A stretch of 64,000 nucleotides of DNA, from the NCBI GenBank assembly GCA_024449915.1, contig JAMZAV010000782.1, forward strand, positions 124,001 through 188,000. Direction: 5' to 3'. A program made the translations under genes and the position numbers. The stretch comes from Sweltsa coloradensis (taxonomy: Eukaryota; Arthropoda; Insecta; Plecoptera; Chloroperlidae). Shown one piece after another: positions 1 through 11,626 of the stretch (position 1 is its first letter; every line of letters begins with the position of its first letter). The notes under the pieces were generated by a model. That model was not told the DNA's origin, ran no database searches, and was given only the letters and a program-made list of their open reading frames with translations.

Positions 1-1784
1 CACGGTAAGCTATGGGGGGGGGGGGGCTGTTGTAGGTGTGTGTAGGTTAAAGAGGTGTGAACAGGCCTACTTGCCCTTCTCTTGATGTTTTTGGTAAGCA
101 CGTTTTCTTCTGCCCGGGTCGCCTACAATTAACAGGTCGTCGGCCGGGCTATGTAATCCACATGGAAGGGTACTCTACACTTTTAATTTACAGCTAGTAC
201 TATAATATTTTGAATACGCTAGCTTATACCTTTGAGCATGAAATATACCGATATTTCTTACACAAAGGCTTACCCTCGCACTCGTAGGGACAAGACCCGA
301 CCATGGCAAAAATATCATAAACTATTGTATTCAATATTCATGTACAATGACCACGGAAGGAACAAGGAAATACCGCCGAGGCGCCGACTCTGTTTTCAGG
401 TTTATCACAGCTGTGTCAACAAATACTCAAACAGCAAATCCGAAATTATTTATTACTATTTTATTACCATCCCATCGTTGAGTCGCAATTCAGTGACAGT
501 GACAAGAAAAAAGAAGTAAATTGACATGGGTTTAAAATATGACAGTTACCATGCAATCAGTGACCCAAGCCGCCACAATCCTCGTCCATCCATTCATAAA
601 CGCAGCGCCCGATGTCCGCTAGCTTGCCAGTTGCCAAGACAGACGTGACATATGACGATTTTACGTAGGCCTACCAAAACAGATGTTGGTATCATTTAGT
701 TTTAGAATAAACATTCCCATCGGAACCCAAGTCCCAAACCACAGCTACACATAATATATTGTTGAAAAAATTATAAAAATGTTGCGACAGTAAGTTTAGG
801 CCTGTTTTAAAGGCTTTGTAATTACTGTGCTCTGAAAAATCCCAATAGCGAGCGATAGAGGGCACACCACACACACACACGTTTTTAGTATCTAGACGGA
901 ATGAAAGAAGCCCATCATCTTCCTAGTTTATTTTATTCTTTTGTTTCTCATTATATCTTTAAGTCATTTTGATGTTCCGTCACATTTATGTTCTTTTTGT
1001 TTCTCGTTTTTTGAGAAAATATATCCTTTTGGAAGATGTTTTCTCTCCCCTATCGGTTGAATTATAAATGAAAAAATAAATAACACACACACACATGCAG
1101 CGTACTTGCTGCCTCTGTGTTGTTTCTCGAGTGTTCCGTAAGAGAAAGAAAGATAAATGAAAGAGAAAGAGAGCAACCAATGTATGACCATTTATGAAAT
1201 AGCTGAGCTGGTGCTAATTGATTGCTTGCGGCCGCGGGTGTTGGAGTGGCCCGGGTGGGTCGTAGAGGGAGAGAGAGAGAGGGGGAGAAAGAGAGAGAGA
1301 GCTGTCGCGGTGTCGCGGTAGACATGGGAAAGAAAGAAGCAAATGGAAATATGTCACTCAGTCTCATACTGTTCTGTTCGTTCTTCGTTCATCTCTGTCA
1401 TTTGCATGTCAATTGTCAACAAGTGATGTACAACCCAGTACTATTTATAACTCCATGGTCCAACAATATTCACTTCCCATTTCCCAAATACAGACTTCTC
1501 ACTGTTCAGTTTAGATTTAATCACATTTGAAAGTATTTAAAAAAAATCAAAACCAATCGAAGTAAAAATCGTTTATATTTTTCTACTTTCTGTAGGATGT
1601 AACGTAGTACATATAAATATAAATAAGTTAGTTGGTTATTCGGGTAAAATGCATATAGCACTCAGGTTATTATAGTGCCCAACTTTTTTTTTAGTGGATG
1701 GGGGGGAAGAAATAGAACAAAGTAAATTAAAATACAGTCTCTATTACTTAATTGTTATCCAAACCATATTGAGAATTTACTTAC
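1..1784. other. left flank, no gene recognised
   Basis: No exon of any recognised family was found on either strand. The stretch holds a G run near position 16, short CA runs near 869 and 1082, and a GA-rich low-complexity tract at about 1261-1302. The small open frames here are low-complexity or have no recognisable protein character. Upstream CFAP61 exons would be expected further left or outside the window. Confidence 0.6.
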
Positions 1785-4203
1785 CTGAAAGCTTTAACAA
1801 AATTCGAGCCATTGTCTGTAGTGGTGGCGGTAATTTTATTCTGAATTGCAAATTCATGATTGATCGAGTCTAAGACTTTTGCAATCTCCGAGTATGTGTG
1901 GCGCCCAAACATCCTCCTACATGCCAGAACAGCCATTCGTCGTTCTAAAGTGAGTTCGTCAATCCAATGTACAGTTGCACCCATATAGCTCCTAAATGAT
2001 AAAGAACCAAAAAAAAAAACAATCTCATATAGACTCATTCTGAATGAAAATGAATATGAATTTGTATAACTTGTATTGGGGACACAAAAATCAAAATAGA
2101 CAATTAAATTATATCAATCGACAAAAATCTGTTATCAATAAAAATTACGGGAATAGGTCTTCCCTCATAAATCTATTAAACAAAATAATTTTTAATGTAT
2201 CCTCTCAACTATTGCAGTAAGTGAAAGGAAATGAAGAGAACGGACCACAATATATTTACCTGTTGAACCCCTTCCAACAATCGGCTGTCGTAGCAACATA
2301 CTTAACTTTAGAAAGAGTGTCTTTTAAGAGTTTTTTAATGTCTTCAGCTTGAACTGCAATGTTATTGACAAGAGTTTTTCTTGCCAAAACAGTTTTTCCC
2401 GGTTGGAGCCCAGTAATGAGTTCACGGAATTCAGGACGTTCCACTGTTCTATATGAGTGGAGTCCTTGCACAATAAAATTCGTTACAAGTTTGTTAACCT
2501 TAACTTGCGTCACACAACGCCCACTTGCCATGTCGTCAAGTTTTAACTGTTTTGGTCCAGAGGGAACAGCTTCTTCATTTAGCACAGCTTTTTTTTTGCC
2601 CGAGCCAACCTTTTCAATTTTTGACATTTGTGTAGGATGTATAATCTAAAACAATATTAATTAAGATAGCTTTAATCAGTTTGTAAAAAGTTCAATCCCC
2701 TCACAATTTTGTTTTTTAGTTTATAAAAATAAAGGTGGTAGGTGTAGGGGATGGCCTACTCCTGCTGTGACTTATATTATCAGACTTGTCGTAGACGTGG
2801 TTATTACTCAGTATCAACTATCAACCACAACACTAATTAAAAAGATAATTGATATAATACAAAATAAATACACGCCCTCACCTATAAATTAAAAATGGAA
2901 TATAAACCTGAACGCGTGAGAGTGCACGGCACTGTTGGCACGTGATAGGTTTATAGCGAGACGAACGGTTATGATAATGAGATCGAGATAAATATTTACA
3001 TTTTAGTCTCAATACATGCCGCGTCTTATGTTCAAAATATTTTGACACTTGTCGGCAAGGCAGAAGGCCACAACAAAAACGCAGACGTTGGCATTTTTGT
3101 AAGCATTCATTCACTAAGCTGAACGCCTCACAACACAGTCACGTTTGCTTTGTTGGGAAGTAGACACACTGTCGCCACTTTCTCGTCGGCTAGTCCGAGA
3201 AGAAAGAACACGAGAAGTGTTCAAATAATTGACTAGCTACCAAGATTAATTTGTTGCTTTATTATTTCCAATTGCATTAGCTTTGTCGGCCTCACTCATG
3301 TCGGATGGTACTAACGTATAACACTCATATTTGTATCGTGGGAAACCTGTTATAGGGTGCAATTAGCCCCTCTTCAGGTGAACTAGGTATGTGCGGATAG
3401 GAAATTGTGAAGGGATGTCCGAGGGCTGTTTAAGAGGACTCAATCCCTTGCATTCGCCTTAACGACTGAGAAAAACCTCGGAAAAAACCTTCAGTCAGGA
3501 TTGCCGGTCTCGACGGGATTCGAACCCGGGACCTCCCGAATCAGAGTCGAGCGCTTAGCGCCCGAGCCAACACTGTCGGTAACACTCATAGTCATATTCT
3601 ACTCAGATATCATTTTTCATGCAACGCTTCAGACACATACTATGCAAATGAAATGCCATTGTGACAACCAAACTCATAATAAGGGTTCAGATTCGACCGC
3701 TATGATAGTATTATAGTTGATAGACAATGTAAATCACAAAAACATGACTACATTATTGACAAGTCTGTTATATTGTAAAAAGGCCGGGGACGATGCCGGC
3801 TCTGGTCTCTCCCTCCCCCCCCCCCCCCAACTCACAGGCCACAGCCCACATCCAAGATAAAGAGCGTCAGCGGGAATCTATAATATTTTATCTTGGCGAC
3901 CGCAAAAGTAGAATAATTTATCGAGAATCGAGAAAAACAAGTTATTACAGGAACAAGTCAAAGATTACCACTTACCTGCATGTGGCGGCGTAAATTTGAA
4001 GATGATGATTTATTCGCAACCAAAGTCTTCTTTGACGGCAGGCAGAGTAGACATTGCACTTTTAATGTGTTTCCACAATCACTGATATTAATTTCTTCCA
4101 AAAGAAAAAAAGGCTTAAAATTTTTCCATGGTAACACATTTTTTTTTGGTGTCGTTTGCGGCTCGAGACCATTATCATCCTCGTTTTCAGATTCTGATGG
4201 CAT
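1785..4203 (-). pseudogene. hAT (BED-finger) transposase fragment, three exons
   Basis: Three minus-strand exons join in frame: 4203-3976, 2645-2260 and 1991-1785, each with GT-AG borders and matching phases (0, then 2). Exon 1 begins ATG and carries a BED-type finger: C-x2-C (CLLC), then a histidine in LRRHM at the exon end, with the final histidine supplied by exon 2 (IIHP). Exon 2 continues to the first transposase acidic motif (TTADCW). Exon 3 contains the second, TTTDNGSNF, typical of hAT DDE transposases. The C-terminal half with the dimerisation region was not found to the left, so the copy looks truncated although its splice sites are intact. It lies in DNA upstream of the first CFAP61 exon seen here. 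A domesticated ZBED-like gene is possible but nothing supports it. Confidence 0.75.
3360..3580 (-). repeat. tRNA-derived SINE-like repeat
   Basis: Read on the minus strand this begins like a tRNA gene: a TGGCTCGGGCGCTAAGCGC A-box-like stretch near 3570 and a perfect B box GGGTTCGAATCC near 3518-3530. A tail follows whose plus-strand form includes GAAGGGATGTCCGAGGGCT. The same tail recurs at about 22160-22215, so this is a dispersed family rather than a tRNA gene. Confidence 0.6.
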
Positions 4204-4559
4204 CGTGCAAAATTAACGTCAACAAAAATAATCTAACTAAACGCACGATTCCGCACAACCGGTAGAACAGACTTAAAAGCACGTGCGGCACTAGATTTCA
4301 TTCAACTGTGTGAAGTGTAAACATAGTTTTCCGCTCCCCCGCCACCCTACTCTTCCCAGCACAACTAGCCTTGAGCTTGATGACGTTTCATATCTCGTGT
4401 CCAATCAATGAGCAGTGCACCGACCCCAAGGCTTTTGTGGGAGGGGTAGGTGAGCGACTTGACCATCGCCACCGGGCATCGGAGTCTCCCGAAAATGAAC
4501 GAAGTAACTTAGTTAGACTTCGTGAATCGTGCGGGACCTTGTCAAAATCAGCTGAACGT

Positions 4560-4822
4560 GCATCAACGTAGGCCTACGATGGAACAACGATTTGTTATTG
4601 TTTTTAAGCGTCGACGGCGGCGAGTCGATGGCTGCTCGACGCACGGAAAGAACTTTCAAATGAACTTTCTAAAACTGAAAAGTTCGTTCTCAAAAAGAAC
4701 TTTTGAAAGTTCAAGTTCATTTAAAAAAAAAAGAGTAAGTTCACTGAAAAGTTCGCGAAAAAAGAACGCGTTCTCGCGAACGCGTTCTTTTTAAAAGTTC
4801 TTTCCCCAACACTGCATTTACG
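4560..4822 (-). repeat. possible terminal region of a hAT element
   Basis: A dense array of AAAGTTC/GAACTTT direct and inverted motifs ends in CCCCAACACTG at 4812-4822, which read inward is CAGTGTTGGGG, a hAT-like terminus. It lies just beyond the BED exon of the hAT fragment and could be its 5' end. No matching left terminus or 8-bp target duplication was found. Confidence 0.35.
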
Positions 4823-4984
4823 GGAAGCAAATCGGTTATTTTAAATAGCTCATTTGAGAAACAATTATCTATTATATGACTAGGTAGAATTGTTTTTAAT
4901 ATCTTTTTACAGGCATTTCTACCAGTTCTCTCCATTTCTTTCTATCCTCCCAGAGTCTTTCTTAATTTTTTTTCCATTCATTTT

Positions 4985-4985
<1 letters not shown>

Positions 4986-5021
<36 letters not shown>
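4986..5021. repeat. (TAA)n microsatellite
   Basis: About twelve TAA units directly abut the left arm of the tRNA-like foldback at 5022. Confidence 0.9.
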
Positions 5022-5022
<1 letters not shown>

Positions 5023-5151
5023 TGATTCATAGCAGTTGTCGTAAAAGTTTGCCCCGACTGGTAATTGGTAGAGCTATGGCACGTTAAGCCGGAGGTTCTG
5101 GGTTCGTACCCCAGTCGGGGCAAACTTTTATGACAACTGCTATGAATCAAT
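5022..5151 (+). repeat. foldback element with tRNA-like core
   Basis: Two near-perfect inverted arms of about 40 bases (5022-5061 and 5111-5151) enclose a tRNA-like sequence at 5051-5121. Acceptor halves GCCCCGA and TCGGGGC pair. A D-arm-like TGGTAGAGC follows. The loop ACGTTAA at 5081-5087 would present anticodon GTT, and the T arm is CTGGG-TTCGTAC-CCCAG. One more copy without the second arm lies at 11478-11572, where position 33 is T and the B box is canonical. It looks like a tRNA-derived SINE that became palindromic, not a working tRNA gene. Confidence 0.6.
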
Positions 5152-5189
5152 AACTATGTCCTTAAAGCGGGCTTATGCTTAAAAACCTT

Positions 5190-5206
5190 ATATTATTATT
5201 ATTATT

Positions 5207-5253
<47 letters not shown>
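5190..5253. repeat. (ATT)n/(AAT)n mirror microsatellite
   Basis: A run of ATT units switches to AAT units, making a palindromic AT tract that directly abuts the next foldback element. Confidence 0.85.
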
Positions 5254-5254
<1 letters not shown>

Positions 5255-5484
5255 TAACACAATTAACTGGTCGGGACATTTCGCCGCGTCGATTCTGCTT
5301 TTATTGCGTTTGACGTTTCAGCCCAACTGTGTGTGGGAAGCCTTGTCTTGGCTTATATTTTTGTAAGTTTTTAATTTTATTTCTTGTTTTCTGAGGATAG
5401 CCCACACAGTTGGGCTGAAACGTCAAACGCAATAAAAGCAGAATCGACGCGGCGAAATGTCCCGACCAGTTAATTGTGTTAATT
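5252..5484. mobile_element. foldback element, Penelope-like tail pair
   Basis: Inverted arms of about 85 bases (5252-5338 and 5399-5484) are almost identical and separated by a spacer of about 60 bases. Each arm, read outwards from the centre, runs GGGCTGAAACGTC and then an AATAAA-containing tail. The GAAACGTC block is the 3' half of a hammerhead ribozyme core, as known in Penelope-like retroelements, so the arms may be two inverted Penelope-like terminal repeats. No reverse transcriptase is attached. Confidence 0.5.
5385..5432 (+). ncRNA. hammerhead-ribozyme-like motif
   Basis: The right arm of the foldback fits the hammerhead core in order: CTGAGGA (5391-5397, matching CUGANGA), one extra T, stem II AGCCC/GGGCT (5399-5403 with 5412-5416), GAAA (5417-5420), then CGTC with predicted cleavage after C5424. 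Stem I is TTT/AAA, an internal loop, then TTG/CAA. Stem III is almost absent, as in Penelope-type hammerheads that act as dimers. The equivalent block in the left arm (minus strand) is degraded. The extra T at 5398 is unusual. Confidence 0.45.
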
Positions 5485-5514
5485 ATTTACCGGGCCGCGA
5501 AAGCCTTAAATTTG

Positions 5515-5558
5515 AAATAATAATAATAATAATAAAAATAAAAATAATAATAATAAAT
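5515..5558. repeat. (AAT)n microsatellite
   Basis: AAT units with an AAAATA interruption. Confidence 0.85.
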
Positions 5559-5789
5559 GGTTTATTGTAATAGTATCTACATTTTGCGAGAGGCATGCTC
5601 GTACTTATGATATCACAAATGTAGTTTAACAGCTGCAAATGAAATACAATACAATACAGATGTAATGGACAATTCCATTCGAATGGTATTCTATCAAAAT
5701 AACTTATTTATGGTTATTTATTTGGATTCATCGAGAAAATTTTCAATTTTAAAGAGGCAATAAGGTTAAGTTTTTGTTTCTTCATACAG

Positions 5790-5901
5790 GTTCGCATTTG
5801 ATTTCCTTGAAGCAGCTTTTGAATGTTTTCCCGACATGGACTACTGCATCATAGCACTTCCCGCTAGTGACCCTGTGTTTTCATTACTAAGTCATTTCAC
5901 G
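5790..5901 (+). CDS. CFAP61: CFAP61 exon (first one visible)
   Basis: Acceptor ATACAG, donor ACG/gtaagt. Enters in phase 2 and encodes FAFDFLEAAFECFPDMDYC and following residues, matching the segment before the CFAP61 middle domain. An exon further 5' must exist. Confidence 0.85.
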
Positions 5902-8900
5902 GTAAGTTAGATCGAAGGGATGAACTATCATAGCAAATAATTTAACCGTTAGTGTTTTAGATGCTTTATTTGCTTTGATGACCAGAGAACAGTGACAAGG
6001 CAATCCTGGTTAACAATTAATATGACATTAATTTCATAATTAGGCTGCTGAAAAAATGTTTTCAACTAGTGCCGGTATAGAAAAAAAATCACTTCTAAAA
6101 AGCTTTCTGGTGAACTTCTATCAATATTCTTTCAAATTAAATCTGCCACTGAAAATCAGTTGCGACTGAGTGGGTAAACTTTCAATATGAATTTATTTTT
6201 TATTTAATCCAGGTCCTCCTCTATAAAGTTTTGTTACTGTCATAATAATCTTAATCCAAATGTAAACAGCAATTCATGATAGAATACATTTTCAATAAAG
6301 ATAATAAATAATTAAAATAAAATTGACATGTGGTACACACCAGTCTGCTCATTCTCAATAATAAAAAAAAATATTTAATAGCAAGACAAAAGAATGGGTA
6401 AAGAGGCCAACTTTGCACAAGAGAGAAAAAAAACTTAATAAATGCAATTTTATACGATATTTTTATGTTTTTTTTTATTTTAGAGGGTAACGCCTCGGCC
6501 AAGCAAGACGTTTCACAGGGAGTTGTACGTTGTTCATCGGAATGCAGTTATCAGGTAATGCACATTCCTAATTGGCTTGTTCACGCAAAGCTCCGCGCAG
6601 ATCGCGCCACTGCACTAACCCCAAAACCAGGGTCCACTAGACACTTATTCCGAGCTGCTTGTTAGGTATCTAGTGGACCCTGCCCTAAGACCGTGGCGGT
6701 GTTTGAAATAAACTATGTATAGCAGGCTCTGCATTGTCAAATCTGTATGCTTCCTCGATTGTTTGTTTACGTATTGTTTTACCATTCCTTCTTTAATCAA
6801 TGGTTTTACGTAAGTAGTCGTACGGCCTATTTCAAGTAATTTTATTCAATAGAATATTTTGTTTGTTTAAACTTTTAAACAATGAAAACGTGAACGATAG
6901 GAAAATTAAAATAAGAGCTGAAAGCACATGGCGCCGTTGAAGTCTAAACCTGGGGCCTAGCACTGTTATTGAGATTAGACCTAGGGCTACTTGGAATAAG
7001 GCTAGGCCTACTAAGGACTAGGGCCTAGGCTTTTCTTCAGCATTAGATGTAGACCTAGGCATATCAATATCATGGTATTATAAATTAGCAAGTATAGGCC
7101 TAGGCCCTACTTGCATACGCCTCAGCAAAGCCTAGGGCTTAGTCCTAGCCAGTGTTGATTTGTTGACATGAGAGAGTAATGACACAATTGTCAGTATATT
7201 ATGTGTGATTGTATTTATTTGTAGTAATAAACACGACAGTATGCCCTCCTCTCTCCTTACACGAATACACGCAGCAATTGGGCATTTTGCTTTCAACATA
7301 AAACTATGCAAACTGACAGTAAAAACAGTAGGCTGCTGACAGCTATGAGCAGCCATGACACCCGCAAGTTGGGCTATCACCGCCGTCTACACTCTACATC
7401 AGCCTTTACAGGCATCCAGACGGCGGTGGGGGGTTAGTACAATAGCGCAGCGTGGTGAGTAAAAGTCGCAGTGAACAAGCCAATTAGAGTGAAATTTGAC
7501 AGGTATAAAGAAAATCATCATGGTTTTTTATCTACATGATGCAGAAAATTGTTTTCACATATATTAGAAGAATCTGCAAATGAAAATGCATATAACATTT
7601 AAAATTAATTACTGTTATGCAAAATGTACGACCATATTAATTTATGGGTCATAAATTAATAACTCTCAAATTAGTTATCTGATTCCTATTATAATATTAT
7701 AGTACCTAAGAAACATTGCAAGGAATGGAGGTACCTAGATAGATTTCATAAATAATCTACATCATTCCAAATAACCTACCACATTTTTACGTATAGTCTT
7801 TGGAAGCCACGTTCCCCCAAGTCAAACACAACAATAAACCTAGTCAATATAAAAACCATCACAAAAATACATACAATTAAATTTTAAAGTTGAAAGTAAA
7901 TTTATGGGGTTCTTAATAAGATTATATTTTTCCAGCGAGCTCTTGGTTAGAAGCGGTACCCGTCTGGACCAGGTGCCGCTTCAGCTGCTTCTAAATCGTA
8001 CCGAAAAGAAAGAAGCAATTCAAGTTGATTTCCAGAATTCCGTTTGCAGCAACGACAGTGAATACAAGGCCTTTGTCATAACGTCGGAAGAGTCAATTGT
8101 GGGCGTGGCTATTGTCAGGTATTGATTGACTTAAGTTGTGGTACCGTAAGAGCACGTAGTGTACTCTATTATCTGTGGTAAGAGTATCATTAAATAAGAT
8201 GATTGAAAATTAACGTTTTCGAGGAGCACTGGTGTACGCAGGGTTCAAGAATGCTGCCCAATAGTTGGAAACAGATTTCAATGATTCTGAAAGAGAAAGC
8301 AAGAACATAATATGAACATGAACAAAGAGAGGGACAGAATGGAACCTTAACAAATATATATTTTCTAAAAATATTTTTTAAAAAAAGGAAACTTATTGAA
8401 AAATAAGTGTTATCAGCTATGTAAGCAAATTTATACTGGCTCTCAATGCTAAAACTAAACCTACTTTAACTTAAATATGAAATTCAATACATTTATACAT
8501 TATAGTTACTAGTTAAATTAAATGAGAAGAAAATTTTCAATACATAAATCAAAAGCATGACATGAACCGGTCCTTCTTGTTTGAACATAATTGTTTTAAC
8601 CAATACTTTTGCTTTTTTGACATGTATTTCAGCTTTAATTTCAGTTTTGTCCCTTGAAACACATTACAACAATAGTTTTGTTTCAGTGTGGAAATAGACT
8701 TTGAATATCTCCGCTCGCACTATGACATCGAGATTTATACAAAGCTGGATCTTCACAAGCCAAACCACCATGGCATCCTCAAACACTTTGTCCTAAGTCC
8801 ACTCTTCCACAAGCATTCGCGATATTTCCTGAAGGAAGTACACCGCCTCAGCGGACTGTCTTGCCTCTACTATTCCCTGTATTGCCGCGACTGTACGTCC

Positions 8901-11564
8901 TCGGAGAAGGTAAACAGCTTAAGATAGCTCATAAAACATAGAACATAAAAATGGCTTTAGTATGAGGAAAGACCCAAAAGAAGGTTCATCCACACCCCTT
9001 CACTTCAGAATCTTAGACATCCAGTGGCACCGTTAGACACCGTGGCAGTGTACGACTATGAATTCCTCCAGTCAAAAAGAGTTTCTACACGCCTGGATTT
9101 GGCATAGGCCTAGTAATTTTTTTACAAACAAAAGTACATAATTGATTATCTTAAGTGATGGTTAAAATAATAAAAATATAACTGAAACCTTTGTAATTTG
9201 TATTGAATGAACATTAAACAAAACAAATAAAACACACCGTTTCAGTTAAAACATTTAAAACATAAAATACAAGATTAAATTAAATTAATGTTCAGTTTTA
9301 TAACCAAAGAATGTCAATTATTAGCTGCACAAGTTATTTTGAGGTCAGTTTACTATCCAGTTTGAAAATTGTCATTGCAAAGAGCTAAAGCTCATTTTAA
9401 ATTTTTTTTCATTTCATTCATTCATTCATTTTCAAAACCAAACTTTTCAGTTGAGTGCTGTAAGTTTTGTTCTGTGCATCAGTACCCGGAGAACAGCATG
9501 ATAACCTGCATAGGAGAAATGTTGCCAGTCATTCCGAGGCGGCAGATCGAGTATAATCTCCCGATACTGGGAGTGAACGCTCCACACGAGAACCTCCTAC
9601 GTAAAGAGCTACCGTTCGCGTTGTACCACATGAGCAAGAGATTCACCAGTCAGTCCAAGATAGAAATCAACGCGCGGATTGTGGTGATCGGGGCGTCGGA
9701 CACAGCACTCGCTTTCTTGGAGGCGCTGCTTTACAGGTAATTCAGGCAACTTCATTCAACTTTTTTTATATGGACGCAATGTTTTTTCTCAGCAGCAATG
9801 TTGTACATTTTGGTGAAAAGTTGCTAGGAACTAATTAATTTGCTAGGTGAAGCCCATATAAAATCCAGTTTTTGGCATATATTTAGATAAAGTGAGGTTA
9901 ATTATTGAATAATAATTCTTTATTTCAGTTTGATCATGTACATGGTACAGATATGCACTGCTCGGAAGAGAGTGTGAAATAGTAGATATACTTAGGTATC
10001 TATTCTAGGTAGCTAGCTAACTTAAATTACTTATAATACTTATAATTCAGTCAAGAACAAAAGTAAATAACATAAAAGGGTAGTTAAGTGTAAGACAAAG
10101 AATATGGAGAAAGAAAAAAACAACAATTCTGGGTCAGCCCTTCCACCATCCAAAATGGTTGTTTTGCTTTTTACCTGATCGGACCTTTTTTGTCTCTCGG
10201 GCATTGTAATCAATGCTCTCGGGTCAGCCCCCCCAAAACCCAGCCCAACCTGAAATGTCAGGTAACCGCACACCACTAATCATATTAAGTTATTATTTAT
10301 TATTACATATTATAGTTCGTCATTTTTTTAATAGATATTTCAAACTCTTTAGAAAAAATTTAGAAGTAATCATTGGAAGCTACTTTACGTCGTTTACAGT
10401 ATTTATTTATTTTTTCCTAACAAAAATGTGGTGCAATGTTTTCAGTCCATCGAGTTCATACTTGACATTCAACAATGTAACGCTTGTCTCCCCCCATGGT
10501 TTGCCTGGAGATATATATCCGAATCCAGCCAGGGACATGCTCACCCCATTCCGGGGCAAGTATCATTCACAGTACATGGCCCAGATCAACTTCCGGACTT
10601 ACGTCAATCTCGTTTATGGGATTCTAACGGCTATTAACAAGTAAGTGCTTTTACACACAGTAGTGGTTGTTAATGTTGAGCACCATTCAAACTAATTCCA
10701 CACCTATCGTTACAAATCCTGGAGGACGTCTGCACGGGGCTTCAATCCCCAGATGGGAATGGATTTTGAAATATCAGGATTGCATTCATATAAATTCAAA
10801 AATAATAATACTGAAAATCAGTTATATAACAGTTATATAACAGTCTACCATATTAGCATTGTATTCATAGATTAGACACGTGTAAAGTTGGACAAAAACA
10901 AAGGGAAATCAAGTGATAGGCTTACAAATAAAAAAGATAGGAATCAAGTAGACAAGTCTCAGTTACTGAGACTCTAAATTTGAGTTTATTTATTTATTTA
11001 GACAAGTTAACTCTCACTTCAAAATTATGTGTTGTTATGATCTATTGTCTCGATACAATAATTGCATAAAATGAGCCAATATCAAGCACAAAATGGAAAA
11101 AAATAATTATGTTTAATTTTGACAAACCTGACTTTGGGAACAACATACTTATTTCTACAAAGGTTCATCTATGCATACCAATTTACACTAATATCTTCTA
11201 TTGATTTATATTTTTCAGGACTAGCAAATATGTAGTTATTAATGATGAATCAGTCCTACATTACGAACACTTGTTACTGTTTTGCGGTGAACAATTTCTG
11301 AAGCCATCCAAGATGATGCCAATTAAGGTCACAAACAAAGTAGGGATGTGTCTTCATAATTTAAGGTAATTAATTACTATGAAACAACCATGTGTACAAC
11401 TATTAGTAGGGTTGCACATGTAAAAATCAATTATAAATAGAATTTATAATTTACTACTATTATTATTATTATTATTGATTCATAGCAGTTTTCGTAAAAG
11501 TTTGCCCCGACTGGGGTTCGAACCCAGAACCTCCGGCTTAACATGCCATAGCTCTACCAATTGA

Positions 11565-11626
<62 letters not shown>

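Noticed and set aside
1..9. splice donor (CACG/gtaagc) at the left edge
   Set aside because: Motif fits but there is no upstream sequence to show an exon.
232..519. 95-codon open frame near the left edge
   Set aside because: No domain, no family resemblance, no splice context; probably chance.
1062..1530. open frames on both strands over the GA-rich tract
   Set aside because: Low-complexity translation (SLSLSFS, GREREGEKERE) caused by the simple repeat.
5175..5366. 63-codon open frame with an isoleucine run
   Set aside because: Translation of the (ATT)n/(AAT)n microsatellite and foldback arm.
10213..10427. N-terminal extension of the open frame over the CFAP61 exon 10446-10640
   Set aside because: Crosses the splice acceptor at 10445; it is intron.
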